A DNA stretch of 64,000 nucleotides from Mesobacillus subterraneus (GTDB lineage: Bacteria > Bacillota > Bacilli > Bacillales > Cytobacillaceae): the NCBI RefSeq assembly GCF_023715485.1, contig NZ_JAMBOF010000002.1:62001-126000 (forward strand). Reading direction: 5' to 3'. A program made the translations under genes and the position numbers. The notes under the pieces are model-generated. The model did not search any database and was not told the DNA's origin. It saw only the letters and a program-made list of their open reading frames with translations. Numbering within the stretch: the first letter of the stretch is position 1; the number at the start of each line of letters is the position of its first letter. Below are positions 30,582 to 39,900 of this stretch, piece after piece.

Positions 30582-31499
30582 TTATTTCTTGAACATTCCT
30601 TTAAGGACAAATGCAACGTTTGCCGGGCGCTCAGCAAGGCGGCGCATGAAATAGCCATACCAGTCTGTGCCATAAGGGACATAAACACGCATTGTATATC
30701 CTTCATTCGCAAGCTGGAGCTGTCTTTCCGGCATGATGCCATAAAGCATCTGGAATTCGAACTGGCTTTTTGGAATGTTATTCGCTTTTGCGAATTCTTT
30801 TGTGAAATTGATGATATTGTCATCATGTGAAGCAACTGCTGTGTAATTTCCATTCAGCAAGTGCATTTTGATGATTTTCTTAAAGTTTTCATCAACATCC
30901 TTTTTCTCAGGGAACGCCACTTCAGGTGACTCCTTATAAGCACCTTTTACAAGGCGGAGATTTGGAGAATATTGATTCAGATCTTCAATGTCCTTTTCAG
31001 TCCTGTATAGATAGGCCTGAATAACGGTTCCGATGTTCTCGTACTCGGATTTAAGCTGTTTGAAGATATCGAGTGTCTTCTGGCAGCGTTCATAGTCTTC
31101 CATGTCGATGGTTACGAAAACGTTATTCTCTGTTGCGGCATCCATGATTCGGCGCATATTGTTCATGATCACCTTATCTGAGATATCAAATCCCATTGAG
31201 GTCATCTTGACACTTACCTGTGCATTCAGTTTTTCACGGCCGATTGCCTTGATTGCTTCAATTGTATTGTCTGCTCTCTCATTCGCTTCCTTTTCATTGT
31301 CAACGAACTCACCTAAGTAATCGACTGTCACAGCCAAATTTTTCTGATTCAGACCCTTGATGACCTCAACAGCCTGATCCACTTTCTCTCCAGAAACGAA
31401 GCGTTTCGCCCCTAAGCGCAGACCGTATTTCTTGGCCATTTGGGTAAAAAATTTATTTTTCGATAAAAATAGAAAGAAGTCCCTCATTAATTGTTCCAT
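30582..31499 (-). CDS. fadM: Proline dehydrogenase (FadM/YusM, PutB-like)
   Basis: This 305-residue FAD-dependent proline dehydrogenase is a TIM-barrel that oxidises proline to pyrroline-5-carboxylate. Family motifs include VSVKMTSMGFDIS (about 95-107), YLYRTEKDIEDL, LRLVKGAYKES, and the C-terminal YVPYGTDWYGYFMRRLAERP region that contacts substrate and flavin. The ATG at 31499 has GGGAGG upstream. Its place next to yuzL and the fad operon matches B. subtilis fadM (yusM); a physiological link to fatty acid degradation is not shown by the sequence. Confidence 0.93.
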   Translation of the reverse strand: MEQLMRDFFLFLSKNKFFTQMAKKYGLRLGAKRFVSGEKVDQAVEVIKGLNQKNLAVTVDYLGEFVDNEKEANERADNTIEAIKAIGREKLNAQVSVKMTSMGFDISDKVIMNNMRRIMDAATENNVFVTIDMEDYERCQKTLDIFKQLKSEYENIGTVIQAYLYRTEKDIEDLNQYSPNLRLVKGAYKESPEVAFPEKKDVDENFKKIIKMHLLNGNYTAVASHDDNIINFTKEFAKANNIPKSQFEFQMLYGIMPERQLQLANEGYTMRVYVPYGTDWYGYFMRRLAERPANVAFVLKGMFKK

Positions 31500-31719
31500 A
31501 GCTTTTCCTCCCCTGTGATGAAAACGATTACAATACCCCTTAAAAAAAGTTGCTTCATCTTATATATATTTTGCAAAATCATTTTATCACTTTTTCAGGT
31601 CTTTGAATATTACTTTTGTACGAAAATGTTCTTTTTTGATAAATCATCTCCTGCATACTTTATTTTCGCACGGGAAGGATAATATTCGATGAAATAAACA
31701 TTATACAGGAGGTAAAAAT

Positions 31720-31995
31720 ATGCAGCAGCAAAACATGAATTTTCAAAGCCAGCAGCAAGGAATTATGCAAACTCCCCCTTCAGTTGTTTCGACAAAGGAT
31801 TCTTTGTATTTGACCGATATGCTTTCCTGGAACTTACTCGCGATGAAAAAGGCTCATTTCTTCGCTGGACAATGCCAGGACCCTGAATTGAAGGCTGAAA
31901 TTGAAAAATGCGGCCAAATGCACCAGAGACATTATGAAAAAATCCTGACGCACCTGAACAGCCCGCAGAACCAAGCTTATACTGGAATGCAATAA
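31720..31995 (+). CDS. Spore coat protein, YusN/CotF-like
   Basis: This 91-residue protein has a glutamine-rich N-terminus followed by a two-helix region, SLYLTDMLSWNLLAMKKAHFF and ELKAEIEKCGQMHQRHYEKIL, as in YusN and CotF-related coat proteins. The ATG has ACAGGAGG upstream. A second CotF-like gene follows 70 bases downstream, and the two halves resemble the two parts of a CotF domain. A copy of the GAAAAGCGC-type repeat starts right after the TAA. Confidence 0.8.
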   Translation: MQQQNMNFQSQQQGIMQTPPSVVSTKDSLYLTDMLSWNLLAMKKAHFFAGQCQDPELKAEIEKCGQMHQRHYEKILTHLNSPQNQAYTGMQ

Positions 31996-32015
31996 GAATA
32001 GCGCAAGCGCCTTGC
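31996..32015. repeat. GAAAAGCGC-type repeat, truncated copy
   Basis: GAATAGCGCAAGCGCCTTGC begins directly after the TAA of the coat gene and matches the left end of the repeat at 24264. Confidence 0.7.
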
Positions 32016-32065
32016 AATAGTGCTATTTCAGGGCTGTAACTGACTAATAATAGGAGGAATAGCAG

Positions 32066-32410
32066 ATGAATCAGAACCAGAACCAGCAAAAAATCCAAAA
32101 TCCAGAAACAAAGATCCAAAAGACACCGCAAATGAATGACCGTGATTTCATCAACGATATTTTGACGACAGAAAAATATATGACAGATGCATATACTCAG
32201 GCTCTTCATGAAGCCAGCCATGATCAACTTTATCAGGATGTACTGGCGATCTATACTGAAACTGCCAATGCCCAGCGCAGCATATACAACCTGATGTTCA
32301 AGAAAGGCTGGTACGCAATCGAGGCTGCCGACTCACAAAAACTGCAACAATCTCATCAGCAATTCCAGGGTTACTCTGCACAGTTCCCATATGGCAGCCA
32401 GCTGCAATAA
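32066..32410 (+). CDS. Spore coat protein, CotF domain
   Basis: This 114-residue protein has a glutamine/asparagine-rich N-terminal 35 residues and a CotF-type helical domain (DRDFINDILTTEKYMTDAYT, then HEASHDQLYQDVLAIYTETA). It is a predicted component of the spore coat. The ribosome site is AGGAGG. It is probably co-transcribed with the preceding coat gene. Confidence 0.85.
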   Translation: MNQNQNQQKIQNPETKIQKTPQMNDRDFINDILTTEKYMTDAYTQALHEASHDQLYQDVLAIYTETANAQRSIYNLMFKKGWYAIEAADSQKLQQSHQQFQGYSAQFPYGSQLQ

Positions 32411-32468
32411 GAAAAGCGCAAGCGTCGGGGATGAAAACTGGCTAGGCGCTGGAGCTGGACAATTCTCG
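32411..32468. repeat. GAAAAGCGC-type repeat, short copy with both ends
   Basis: GAAAAGCGCAAGCG at the left and GGCTAGGCGCTGGAGCTGG then ACAATTCTC at the right are kept, with only a short interior. It begins immediately after the TAA of the CotF-like gene. Confidence 0.75.
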
Positions 32469-32492
32469 AAGTGAAAATTACACTCTCGTAAA

Positions 32493-32522
32493 AAATAACC
32501 ATCCCGCTATCGGGATGGTTAT
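32493..32522. terminator. Bidirectional terminator between coat gene and yusU
   Basis: AATAACCATCCCG / CGGGATGGTTATT is a near-perfect stem between converging genes ending at 32410 and 32526. Confidence 0.85.
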
Positions 32523-32525
32523 TGC

Positions 32526-32768
32526 TTATTTCTGGCGGTTCTTTTCGTTTAGTTCTTTAACTTCGGAGATCACGTTTTTAATTTGTTCTTTCGCGTCAGG
32601 GTATTCAGCATTCCAATGCTTCGCAAGCGGAGGCATTGATTTGGCGATATGGCTGTATAGGATCCACGTTCTCACTTTATCAATATTTTCAGCGGAGGCT
32701 TCCCCCACTAGAAGTTCTGTATACTTTTCCATCAGTCCATCGATTTGTTCAGTAATATTTTTATTCAT
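32526..32768 (-). CDS. yusU: YusU family protein (DUF2573)
   Basis: This roughly 80-residue acidic helical protein matches YusU: QIDGLMEKYTELLVGEASAEN followed by KVRTWILYSHIAKSMPPLAKHWN. The start is uncertain: the ATG at 32768 gives the usual family length, while ATG 32777 or TTG 32792 are possible with the AAAGGA site. The function is unknown. It is convergent with the coat genes and divergent from the ger operon. Confidence 0.78.
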   Translation of the reverse strand: MNKNITEQIDGLMEKYTELLVGEASAENIDKVRTWILYSHIAKSMPPLAKHWNAEYPDAKEQIKNVISEVKELNEKNRQK

Positions 32769-32950
32769 TTTATGCATGCATCCTTTCAACATTTTCTATA
32801 CCCAAAATAACATCCTCAATACGATAAAGCGAGATTATTTCCTCGTGGATGTTGGCCTAACCAATAATTATTACAGCTTAGAATTAATTTTTTCATAAAC
32901 ATCCCAATTTCGGAAAGAATAAGTTTAAATCCAGATTGGCGGAGATTTTT

Positions 32951-34504
32951 ATGAAACAGTTATTTAAGAAAAAAATGATGAAAGAACTTGAGAAAGAAGC
33001 TGCCAAACAAGATACTCAGGGCAATACTGGTCAAGAACAAGACAATTACCTGAATGATCACGGATGGGAAATTCTTTTCAAAAAATCTCACGACTTTAAG
33101 AAGACCTTTTACGTGAACCAAAAAACAGGAAAAAAGTTTTGTTTTTCATTTATAACTACTTTAATAGATGAAAGCATTTTGCAAAACAACGCCCTTCCCT
33201 ACCTTCTTGAGAGAGACTTTAAATATATTGAAGATGTTAAAAAGCTAATACCAATTGCGGATGTCCAAATTTCCGAGAGAAACGAGGATATCGAGAAAAA
33301 GCTTTTTAACGGGTATGTCCTCCTTACGTTGGAAGGTGAAGAAAAGTGTTTTGCTTTCATCGCCGCACAAAAAGAAATAGTCAGAAATGTTGCCCAGCCA
33401 GAGGTTGAGTTCAGCGTAATTGGACCAAAAGAATCCTTTGTGGAGTCGATGGATCAAAACCTTAATCTTATCCGCAAGAGAGTTCCAGTAAAAGAGCTGA
33501 TTATTGAAAACTATACTGTTGGGACACTATCGCACAGCGGTGTAGCAATTCTCTATATTGATGGCATTACAAACACCGACAATGTTGATACCGTAAGACA
33601 AAGAATCAAAGAAATAGAATTTGATGAAATCACTGATAGCTCTTATATCGTCCAGTTGATTTCAGATAATGAAAACTCCCCGTTCCCACAGTTGCTGGAT
33701 ACGGAAAGGCCTGACCGAGTAGCTGCAATTCTTGCGGAAGGTAAAGTGGCGATACTTGTTGATGGCTCACCGCATGCATTGATTGGTCCAACAACACTGG
33801 TGGAGTTCTTTGGTTCATTCGAAGACTATTTTTTGAACTATTTACTGTCATCATTTTTCCGATTGGTCCGTTTGTTTGCGGTTGCCTTCTCGATTTTAAT
33901 AACACCTATTTATGTAGCGGCCCTTTCCTATCATTACGAATTGATCCCAAAGGATCTTCTGAGCACGCTCATTACATCAAGGAGAGAAATTCCGCTCCCT
34001 CCTATTTTAGAAGCATTGTTCCTGGAGCTTACGATTGAGCTGCTGCGTGAGGCGGGTGCTCGCTTGCCTACAAAAGTCGGCCAGACGATCGGTATCGTGG
34101 GCGGGATTGTAATCGGAACGGCGTCAGTTGAAGCAGGCCTGACGAGTAACGTATTATTGATCATAGTCGCTTTGGCTGCGCTCGCATCCTTTACCACACC
34201 GGTATACCGTATGGGCAATACCATCAGGCTATTGCGTTTTCCTTTTCTATTCTTTGCGGAACTATGGGGATTGTTAGGAATTGTCATTTCCTTTTCTTTT
34301 CTGTTAACCCATTTAATTCGGCTTACATCACTTGGGCGTCCATTCCTGGAACCTTTATATCCGCCCCGGATTACAGATTTCAAGGATGCCATTATACGGC
34401 TTCCATTTAAAAAACAGTCTTTGCGGCCACAATATTTAAGGACAGAAAACCCTGTCCGTTTCAGTAAAGAAAAAGCGAAAGAAAAAAAGGATATTGATGA
34501 ATGA
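32951..34504 (+). CDS. Spore germination receptor A subunit (GerA/GerK family)
   Basis: This 517-residue germinant receptor A subunit sits in the inner spore membrane. The N-terminal about 280 residues are hydrophilic with the conserved segments ESMDQNLNLIRKRVP and GTLSHSGVAILYIDGI; the C-terminal half has the membrane region beginning SFEDYFLNYLLSSFFRLVR, the PPILEALFLELTIELLREAG motif, and KVGQTIGIVGGIVIG. The ATG at 32951 has GGCGGAG upstream. It is the first gene of a three-gene receptor operon. Confidence 0.94.
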   Translation: MKQLFKKKMMKELEKEAAKQDTQGNTGQEQDNYLNDHGWEILFKKSHDFKKTFYVNQKTGKKFCFSFITTLIDESILQNNALPYLLERDFKYIEDVKKLIPIADVQISERNEDIEKKLFNGYVLLTLEGEEKCFAFIAAQKEIVRNVAQPEVEFSVIGPKESFVESMDQNLNLIRKRVPVKELIIENYTVGTLSHSGVAILYIDGITNTDNVDTVRQRIKEIEFDEITDSSYIVQLISDNENSPFPQLLDTERPDRVAAILAEGKVAILVDGSPHALIGPTTLVEFFGSFEDYFLNYLLSSFFRLVRLFAVAFSILITPIYVAALSYHYELIPKDLLSTLITSRREIPLPPILEALFLELTIELLREAGARLPTKVGQTIGIVGGIVIGTASVEAGLTSNVLLIIVALAALASFTTPVYRMGNTIRLLRFPFLFFAELWGLLGIVISFSFLLTHLIRLTSLGRPFLEPLYPPRITDFKDAIIRLPFKKQSLRPQYLRTENPVRFSKEKAKEKKDIDE

Positions 34505-34525
34505 GTATTGGAGGTGTCATGAAGC

Positions 34526-35617
34526 ATGTCTCAGCAGCCGGTTCCTGAAAGATTGCAAATATCACCATTTCTTGTACTTTACTTAATTATGTCAATGCAA
34601 ATTGGGATTGGTGTCTTAGGCTACCAGCGCATAATTGCTGAGGCTGCTGGTTATGATGCCTGGATTTCAGTTCTCGGAGCAGGTCTTAGTATTCATATTA
34701 TCATATGGATGATTTATAAAATTTGCGGAACAGTTGATGGCGACATTGTAGCTGCAAATGCCTATGTATTCGGAAAAAAAATCGGCAATCTGGTCAGTTC
34801 CTTTTTCATTATCTATTTGCTGATTTTTGCTTTAGCAGTTTTGAGGACATTCATTGAAGTGATTCAAGTATGGATGTTTCCTGAATTAAGCATCTTCTGG
34901 TTCAGCTTAGTATTTTTGATTTTAGCTGTTTACATTGTTTTTGGTGGTTTTCGGACTGTAACCGGGATCGCCTTTTTCTGTATTGTACTTCCCAGCTACC
35001 TGTTGCTGACGTTCAGTTTCGCATTGAAATATGCTGATTTTAGAAACCTGCTTCCCATTTTTGATCATTCGGCAAAAGACCTTATCACCAGTGCTTACAA
35101 AATGTCCCTTACCTATATTGGGTTTGAAATTCCACTCTTTTTCTACCCATTTATAAAAGACGCCCCAAAGTCCCAAAAATGGGCTCACCTAGGCGTCTTC
35201 TTAACAACGATTATCTATACAATATTGGCAATTGTAACTTTCACCTATTTTTCAGAAGATCAGCTGGCTAAATCGATCTGGGCCACGCTCGAGATGTGGA
35301 AGATTGTAAGCATGCCATTTGTCGAAAGGTTTGAATATATTGGAATCGCCAACTGGAACTTAATTATTCTCCCAAATATCTGTATCGCTCTATGGGGTTC
35401 GAGCATGATTTTAAAAAGAGCTTTTAAGCTTCGACAAAAAAAAGGTGTTATTATCCTGGCTCTCTTTTGTTTAATAGCAATTAACTTTTTCGATACGCGG
35501 GCAAAAATAAACTTTTTGAATGACTGGACAGGAAAAATTGGTTTTGGAGTCACGTATCTATATATTCCTTTTTTGTTCATAGCCACTATGATTGTCAAGA
35601 AGGTGAAAAATAAATGA
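34526..35617 (+). CDS. Spore germination receptor B subunit (GerB permease family)
   Basis: This 363-residue protein with about ten membrane helices belongs to the GerAB family, a branch of the amino acid/polyamine permeases, and forms the germinant-binding transmembrane subunit. Conserved family features are the N-terminal QIGIGVLGYQRIIAEAAGYDAW and the central AYKMSLTYIGFEIPLFFYP. It follows the A subunit by 21 bases and overlaps the C subunit by 4 bases (ATGA). Confidence 0.94.
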   Translation: MSQQPVPERLQISPFLVLYLIMSMQIGIGVLGYQRIIAEAAGYDAWISVLGAGLSIHIIIWMIYKICGTVDGDIVAANAYVFGKKIGNLVSSFFIIYLLIFALAVLRTFIEVIQVWMFPELSIFWFSLVFLILAVYIVFGGFRTVTGIAFFCIVLPSYLLLTFSFALKYADFRNLLPIFDHSAKDLITSAYKMSLTYIGFEIPLFFYPFIKDAPKSQKWAHLGVFLTTIIYTILAIVTFTYFSEDQLAKSIWATLEMWKIVSMPFVERFEYIGIANWNLIILPNICIALWGSSMILKRAFKLRQKKGVIILALFCLIAINFFDTRAKINFLNDWTGKIGFGVTYLYIPFLFIATMIVKKVKNK

Positions 35618-36687
35618 TTGCTAAAAAATTCATTCTTTTCATCGTTGTTTCTTTGCTAATGGCCGGATGTGTGGAAAAAGAAATCATTGATGATGTTAAT
35701 ATTGAAATGGGCCTTGGATATGATCTTAAGGAAGACGATAAGATTGAAGGTACAGTCATGATTCCAGTTTTCAACCCTGACAAAAGAATTGGCAATTTCA
35801 CCTTTTCGGCAACAGCCACCAGCGCCAGGGATTTACTTCAGGAAATCCAGCGTAAATCCGCCCAGCCGGTCGTAACCGGCTCTCTTGAGATTGCTCTCTT
35901 TGGAGAGGAAATGGCCAAAAAGGGAGTTATTGAGTTAATTGATTCATTCGAACGGGATGCTAGTATTGGTGCGAGAGTTTACCTTGCTGTCGGCGAAGGG
36001 AATGCCAAGGATATATTGTCGGGCACTTATGGAAACAGGGGGAACGCAATCCATTTATCTGATTTGATCAAGCAGAATACGGACAAGCGTAATTTGCCAA
36101 AAACAAACCTCCATTTATTTTTATTTGATCATTACCAAAAAGGGAAAGACCCTTACATGCCTATTTTAAAAAAATTAGAGGCAGAAATCATAGACATTGT
36201 CGGTGTTGCTCTTTTTAAAGGTGATAAGATGGTACATACTATCCCGGCTGATAAGATGTTTTTCTTTAAGCTGCTTACGGATAAATTCAGCCAAGGTAGT
36301 TTTAAAATAAAAGTAAGAGAAGAAGAAGAGCAAGCCGCAATCAGGGATCTTGATTCAAAAAACAAATTCAAACTAACAAAAAGAGACCCATACAGCATTA
36401 CGGTTGAGATTAAAATTGAAGGTATCATCCGAGAATACACAGGGCAAATGCTGACTCCCGCAATGATCAAAAAGATTGAAAAAGAACTCGAAAACACGGT
36501 GAACGAAGAATGCTCCACATTGATTGCCGACTTTCAGGGGCATGGCGTAGACCCCATCGGTTTCGGCCATTTTATCAAGAGCAAAACAAGAGGCTTTGAT
36601 TTTAAAAAATGGGAAGATGACTACAAAAATTTGACGGTACATGTAAAAACTGATGCAAAAATAACGGAGGTAGGCATCGTTGAATAA
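35614..36687 (+). CDS. Spore germination receptor C subunit lipoprotein (GerC family)
   Basis: This 357-residue lipoprotein has a signal peptide with lipobox LMAGC (cysteine at residue 19) and the GerAC three-domain fold: VNIEMGLGYDLKEDDKIEGTV near the N-terminus, VVTGSLEIALFGEEMAKKG in domain 1 and GVALFKGDKMVHTIPADKMFFFKLL in the middle. It completes the receptor operon. A fragment of the GAAAAGCGC repeat starts right after the stop. Confidence 0.94.
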   Translation: MIAKKFILFIVVSLLMAGCVEKEIIDDVNIEMGLGYDLKEDDKIEGTVMIPVFNPDKRIGNFTFSATATSARDLLQEIQRKSAQPVVTGSLEIALFGEEMAKKGVIELIDSFERDASIGARVYLAVGEGNAKDILSGTYGNRGNAIHLSDLIKQNTDKRNLPKTNLHLFLFDHYQKGKDPYMPILKKLEAEIIDIVGVALFKGDKMVHTIPADKMFFFKLLTDKFSQGSFKIKVREEEEQAAIRDLDSKNKFKLTKRDPYSITVEIKIEGIIREYTGQMLTPAMIKKIEKELENTVNEECSTLIADFQGHGVDPIGFGHFIKSKTRGFDFKKWEDDYKNLTVHVKTDAKITEVGIVE

Positions 36688-36700
36688 GAAAAGCGCATAA
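36688..36700. repeat. GAAAAGCGC-type repeat, minimal remnant
   Basis: Only GAAAAGCGC and a few bases remain, placed directly after the TAA of the germination C subunit. It is too short to be sure on its own. Confidence 0.4.
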
Positions 36701-36703
36701 AGG

Positions 36704-36735
36704 AAGAGCAGGAATCCTGGGATCCCTGCTCTTTT
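36704..36735. terminator. Bidirectional terminator between ger operon and rodA
   Basis: AGAGCAGG / CCCTGCTCT hairpin with an AT-rich tail, between converging stops at 36687 and 36734. Confidence 0.75.
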
Positions 36736-37909
36736 ATGTGTTTGTCGAAAACATATATTTCTTATAGTGGTACCGGATTGAGAAAATCAAGCTGACGGCA
36801 AGCATATTCCCCATCAGCGAGCTTCCTCCGTAGCTGATGAAGGGCAATGGAATACCTGTGATTGGCAGCAATCCTATGGTCATGCCAATGTTTTGGAACA
36901 CGTGGAAGGTGATCATGCTTATGACCCCTACACAAATGTACGTGTAGAAATCGTTTTTCGTTTCCATGCCGATTTTAGTAATTTGGTAAATCAGGAGGAA
37001 AAATAAGCTGACTAATATGCTGGCGCCTACGAATCCAAATTCTTCTCCGATGATACTGAAAATAAAGTCAGTGTGGCTTTCAGGCAAGTATACTTCCCTT
37101 GTGCCGTAGCCCTTCCCTACCGTTTCACCGGACCCGATTGCAAGCAACGACCTCGTCAGCTGGAATCCGGTTGTGCTCTGGTAATTATAAGGGTCGATCC
37201 AGGAATAAATTCGCCCGAATTGGTATTCCTTCACTCCAAGATACTTTTCAAGAATCTCAGGTTTCCAGATGACAAAATAAAAAATAATCGAAATGAGCGT
37301 TGCACCTGTACCGAAAATCGGCACAAGCAGTTTCCAAGTTATGCCTGAGATGAAGATCATCCCTAGCATTATTGCAATATATACTAGCGATGTCCCAAGG
37401 TCGGGCTGCTGCATGACAAGCATCAGCGGAACCATGGTCACAATGCCTATTTTAAGTAAAAGCCAAAAGTCAGACTGGATCGTCTTCAAGCGATATTTTT
37501 GATGATGGTCGACGATGACCCTTGCTAGCGCGAGGATGATAAACACCTTCACTAACTCAGAAGGCTGCAGCGTCCCCATTGCCGGAACCTTATACCAGCT
37601 CTTCGCTCCATTGATGACAGGAGCAATGCTAGCAGGAGCTGCAATCAATCCTGCCAGCAGCACAAGCCCGAAGCCATACGCATACCAGCTCAGCTTCTGC
37701 AGCTGGTCAGAGTCGAGCGTGATCACAGCCGTAATGATACCTGCGCCAATAATATACCAGATGATTTGTTTGAACAAAAAGTTCTCAGAGCCGTACTGCC
37801 CCGTCGTCTGTGCGCTGTAAATGGCTACACAGCTTGATAAAAACAATAATAGCAGTATAGTGACCAGCCCGTAATCGAGCCGGGAATTACTTTTTTGGTT
37901 TGAAGTCAT
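36734..37909 (-). CDS. rodA: Rod shape-determining protein RodA (SEDS peptidoglycan polymerase)
   Basis: This 391-residue SEDS-family membrane protein with about ten helices has family signatures in GAKSWYKVPAMGTLQPSELVKV (about 100-121, written as a region), QQPDLGTSLVY (about 168-178) and GIPLPFISYGGSSLMGNM near the C-terminus. RodA polymerises lipid II glycan strands during cell elongation with a class B PBP. It is closer to RodA than FtsW or SpoVE by length and by the LDYGLVTILLLLFLSSCVAIYSA start, but paralogues exist in Bacillus. It is a single gene. Confidence 0.9.
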   Translation of the reverse strand: MTSNQKSNSRLDYGLVTILLLLFLSSCVAIYSAQTTGQYGSENFLFKQIIWYIIGAGIITAVITLDSDQLQKLSWYAYGFGLVLLAGLIAAPASIAPVINGAKSWYKVPAMGTLQPSELVKVFIILALARVIVDHHQKYRLKTIQSDFWLLLKIGIVTMVPLMLVMQQPDLGTSLVYIAIMLGMIFISGITWKLLVPIFGTGATLISIIFYFVIWKPEILEKYLGVKEYQFGRIYSWIDPYNYQSTTGFQLTRSLLAIGSGETVGKGYGTREVYLPESHTDFIFSIIGEEFGFVGASILVSLFFLLIYQITKIGMETKNDFYTYICVGVISMITFHVFQNIGMTIGLLPITGIPLPFISYGGSSLMGNMLAVSLIFSIRYHYKKYMFSTNT

Positions 37910-38152
37910 GTTTATTCCCCTTTAAATGGAGGCTTTTGTCAGATTAATTGCGGCTTGCTGCATGTAGAATACAGCTCATTTTCTATTTGGTTTAAAGTTC
38001 TTTTCGAACTGTTTCTGAATCCTTAATGAAGGACTGTACAATACTTCATTATATTTTTTTCGACAATAAATCACAACTTCTGAGCGTTAATTGGTTATTA
38101 TTACATAGTCGCCAATTAAGGTATTCAGGCAATTTTACACAGGCAAATGGAT

Positions 38153-38935
38153 TTATGCTTCCTTTTCAATCGTTCCCTGAAAATAAAGGCTCTGTACATC
38201 ATTCTTCATCCATTCTAGATTATCAGGGGCCTGTGGAAGCTGGTAACCAATGAAGAGCGGCGTAGTTACGAATCTTGGCACGACCTTGCAAATTATTTTT
38301 CCTTTAAAGCTGTAAAAGAACAGATTGTAGCTGCTGCATTTAAACGGGAAGGAATTCATGATGTAATGGACAGCCGTCTGGATCAATGAAGCAAAGGGGG
38401 CAGAAGCCCTTCCATGACCCATCGTAATGTTAAATTCATAAAAGCCCACCTTAGGCTTGTCGGATAAATTGAGCTGGACCCCGTCTTCTTCATGGATGGA
38501 CAATCCCTGGAAATCCGCTTCGGCAATTTTTTCATGGTAATCTAGGTCATACAGCCCGATGATCTGCATATGCGAATGAGCAATCGTGCCTCCGGAAAGT
38601 GGTCCATGATTTTTAAATAAAACAACTGACCGATACTCCCCTGACTCCTCCATCCGGATCCAATGGCCGATGGCAAAGTCTAGAAGTCTGTTAAGATGTG
38701 CAGTTGAAAACTGCGAAAACTCCTCCTCGCACACATCGGTTTCAACCAGCACTGTCTGATAAGCATTCTCCAAGACAGGATATTTATTCTTCAGCAAAAG
38801 GATCGGACCTTCCTCATCAATGATCCCGGTAAGTTCCTCACGTGCGCAAAAAGGACAGCTCTGATTTTTATTGCGGATATTCTCAGGCTTCTGCACACCG
38901 ATCGACGTATTAAAAAATAAATGTGTTTGATTCAT
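38153..38935 (-). CDS. DUF4931 protein, galactose-1-phosphate uridylyltransferase-like (HIT superfamily)
   Basis: This 260-residue protein has an N-terminal CPFCAREEL zinc-type CxxC (about 28-35) and a GalT/HIT-like active-site region GGTIAHSHMQIIGLYDLD (about 115-132) with histidine-containing HSHMQ. This is the layout of GalT-like nucleotidyltransferases, but the pattern is incomplete and the protein falls in DUF4931. It may act on a nucleotide or sugar phosphate; the substrate is unknown. The ATG at 38935 has AGGTGGGG upstream. It stands alone, divergent from uppP. Confidence 0.8.
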   Translation of the reverse strand: MNQTHLFFNTSIGVQKPENIRNKNQSCPFCAREELTGIIDEEGPILLLKNKYPVLENAYQTVLVETDVCEEEFSQFSTAHLNRLLDFAIGHWIRMEESGEYRSVVLFKNHGPLSGGTIAHSHMQIIGLYDLDYHEKIAEADFQGLSIHEEDGVQLNLSDKPKVGFYEFNITMGHGRASAPFASLIQTAVHYIMNSFPFKCSSYNLFFYSFKGKIICKVVPRFVTTPLFIGYQLPQAPDNLEWMKNDVQSLYFQGTIEKEA

Positions 38936-39110
38936 TTCCCCCACCTGCTTATCAGATTGTTTTCTAATATTGTATTAGAAATTACGTCAAATATCATTTT
39001 AAAGGACTGTTTTCGTTCTTCGGAAACATCTGTAATAAGCATGCATACCCCCGGGACCTGCTTCATAGCTTTGTAGTGGACAAAGTCTTTCGAAGAAGCG
39101 GGGATTGATT

Positions 39111-39893
39111 ATGCTATCTAAACTTGAAGCGTTTATACTGGGGCTGATTCAGGGGCTGACAGAGTTTTTGCCTATCAGCAGCACGGGGCACCTTTACCTT
39201 GGCCGGAACTTGTTTGGTCTTGAGGAAGCAGGCTTGCTGCTGGACACAATGCTCCATGTCGGTACGCTGCTTGCTGTATTTGTTTTTTATAAAAATGAAT
39301 TCATCAAGATTTTGAAAAATCCTTTTGGGAAATTGACCTTCCTTCTTATCGTGGGTACACTGCCGGCTGTTGTAGTAGGGCTGCTGTTTGAGGATTATTT
39401 TGACGAGATATCAAAAACGGGAGTGACGATTGGCTGGGAATTCCTGATTACCGGCACATTCTTGTGGTTTGCGGACACGATCAAGAATGGCCGCAAAAAG
39501 ATGGATGATATCAGCTATAAGGATGCGCTGATTATCGGGACCTTCCAGGCGGCGGCGATTTTTCCGGCAATTTCCCGTTCAGGCTTAACGATTGTCGCGG
39601 CCCTTTGGAGAAAGCTGGACCGCGAGACAGCTGCCTATTTTTCGTTCCTATTATCTACGCCAGCCATTTTGGGTGCGATCGTTCTCCAGTCAAAAGACCT
39701 TTTCAGCGGCGGAAGCGAAACCGTTTCGCTCCAGGCACTAATGATCGGCATCATTTCCTCAGCGATTTTCGGTTATTTCGCTGTAAAATGGATGATTGGT
39801 TACCTGAAAAGCAATTCTTTGAAGCCATTTGCGATTTATGTGTGGTTGATGGGGATCGTTGTCCTGTATTTTCAGTACACTGGACAGTTCTGA
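39111..39893 (+). CDS. uppP: Undecaprenyl-diphosphatase UppP (BacA family)
   Basis: This 260-residue membrane phosphatase recycles undecaprenyl pyrophosphate for cell-wall synthesis and gives bacitracin tolerance. The two conserved repeats are present: GLIQGLTEFLPISSTGHLYL (about 14-33) with the glutamate and serine cluster, and FPAISRSGLTIVAAL (about 150-164). The ATG at 39111 has GGGG upstream. A 20-bp tandem array begins eight bases after its stop codon. Confidence 0.92.
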   Translation: MLSKLEAFILGLIQGLTEFLPISSTGHLYLGRNLFGLEEAGLLLDTMLHVGTLLAVFVFYKNEFIKILKNPFGKLTFLLIVGTLPAVVVGLLFEDYFDEISKTGVTIGWEFLITGTFLWFADTIKNGRKKMDDISYKDALIIGTFQAAAIFPAISRSGLTIVAALWRKLDRETAAYFSFLLSTPAILGAIVLQSKDLFSGGSETVSLQALMIGIISSAIFGYFAVKWMIGYLKSNSLKPFAIYVWLMGIVVLYFQYTGQF

Positions 39894-39900
39894 ATCGCGT

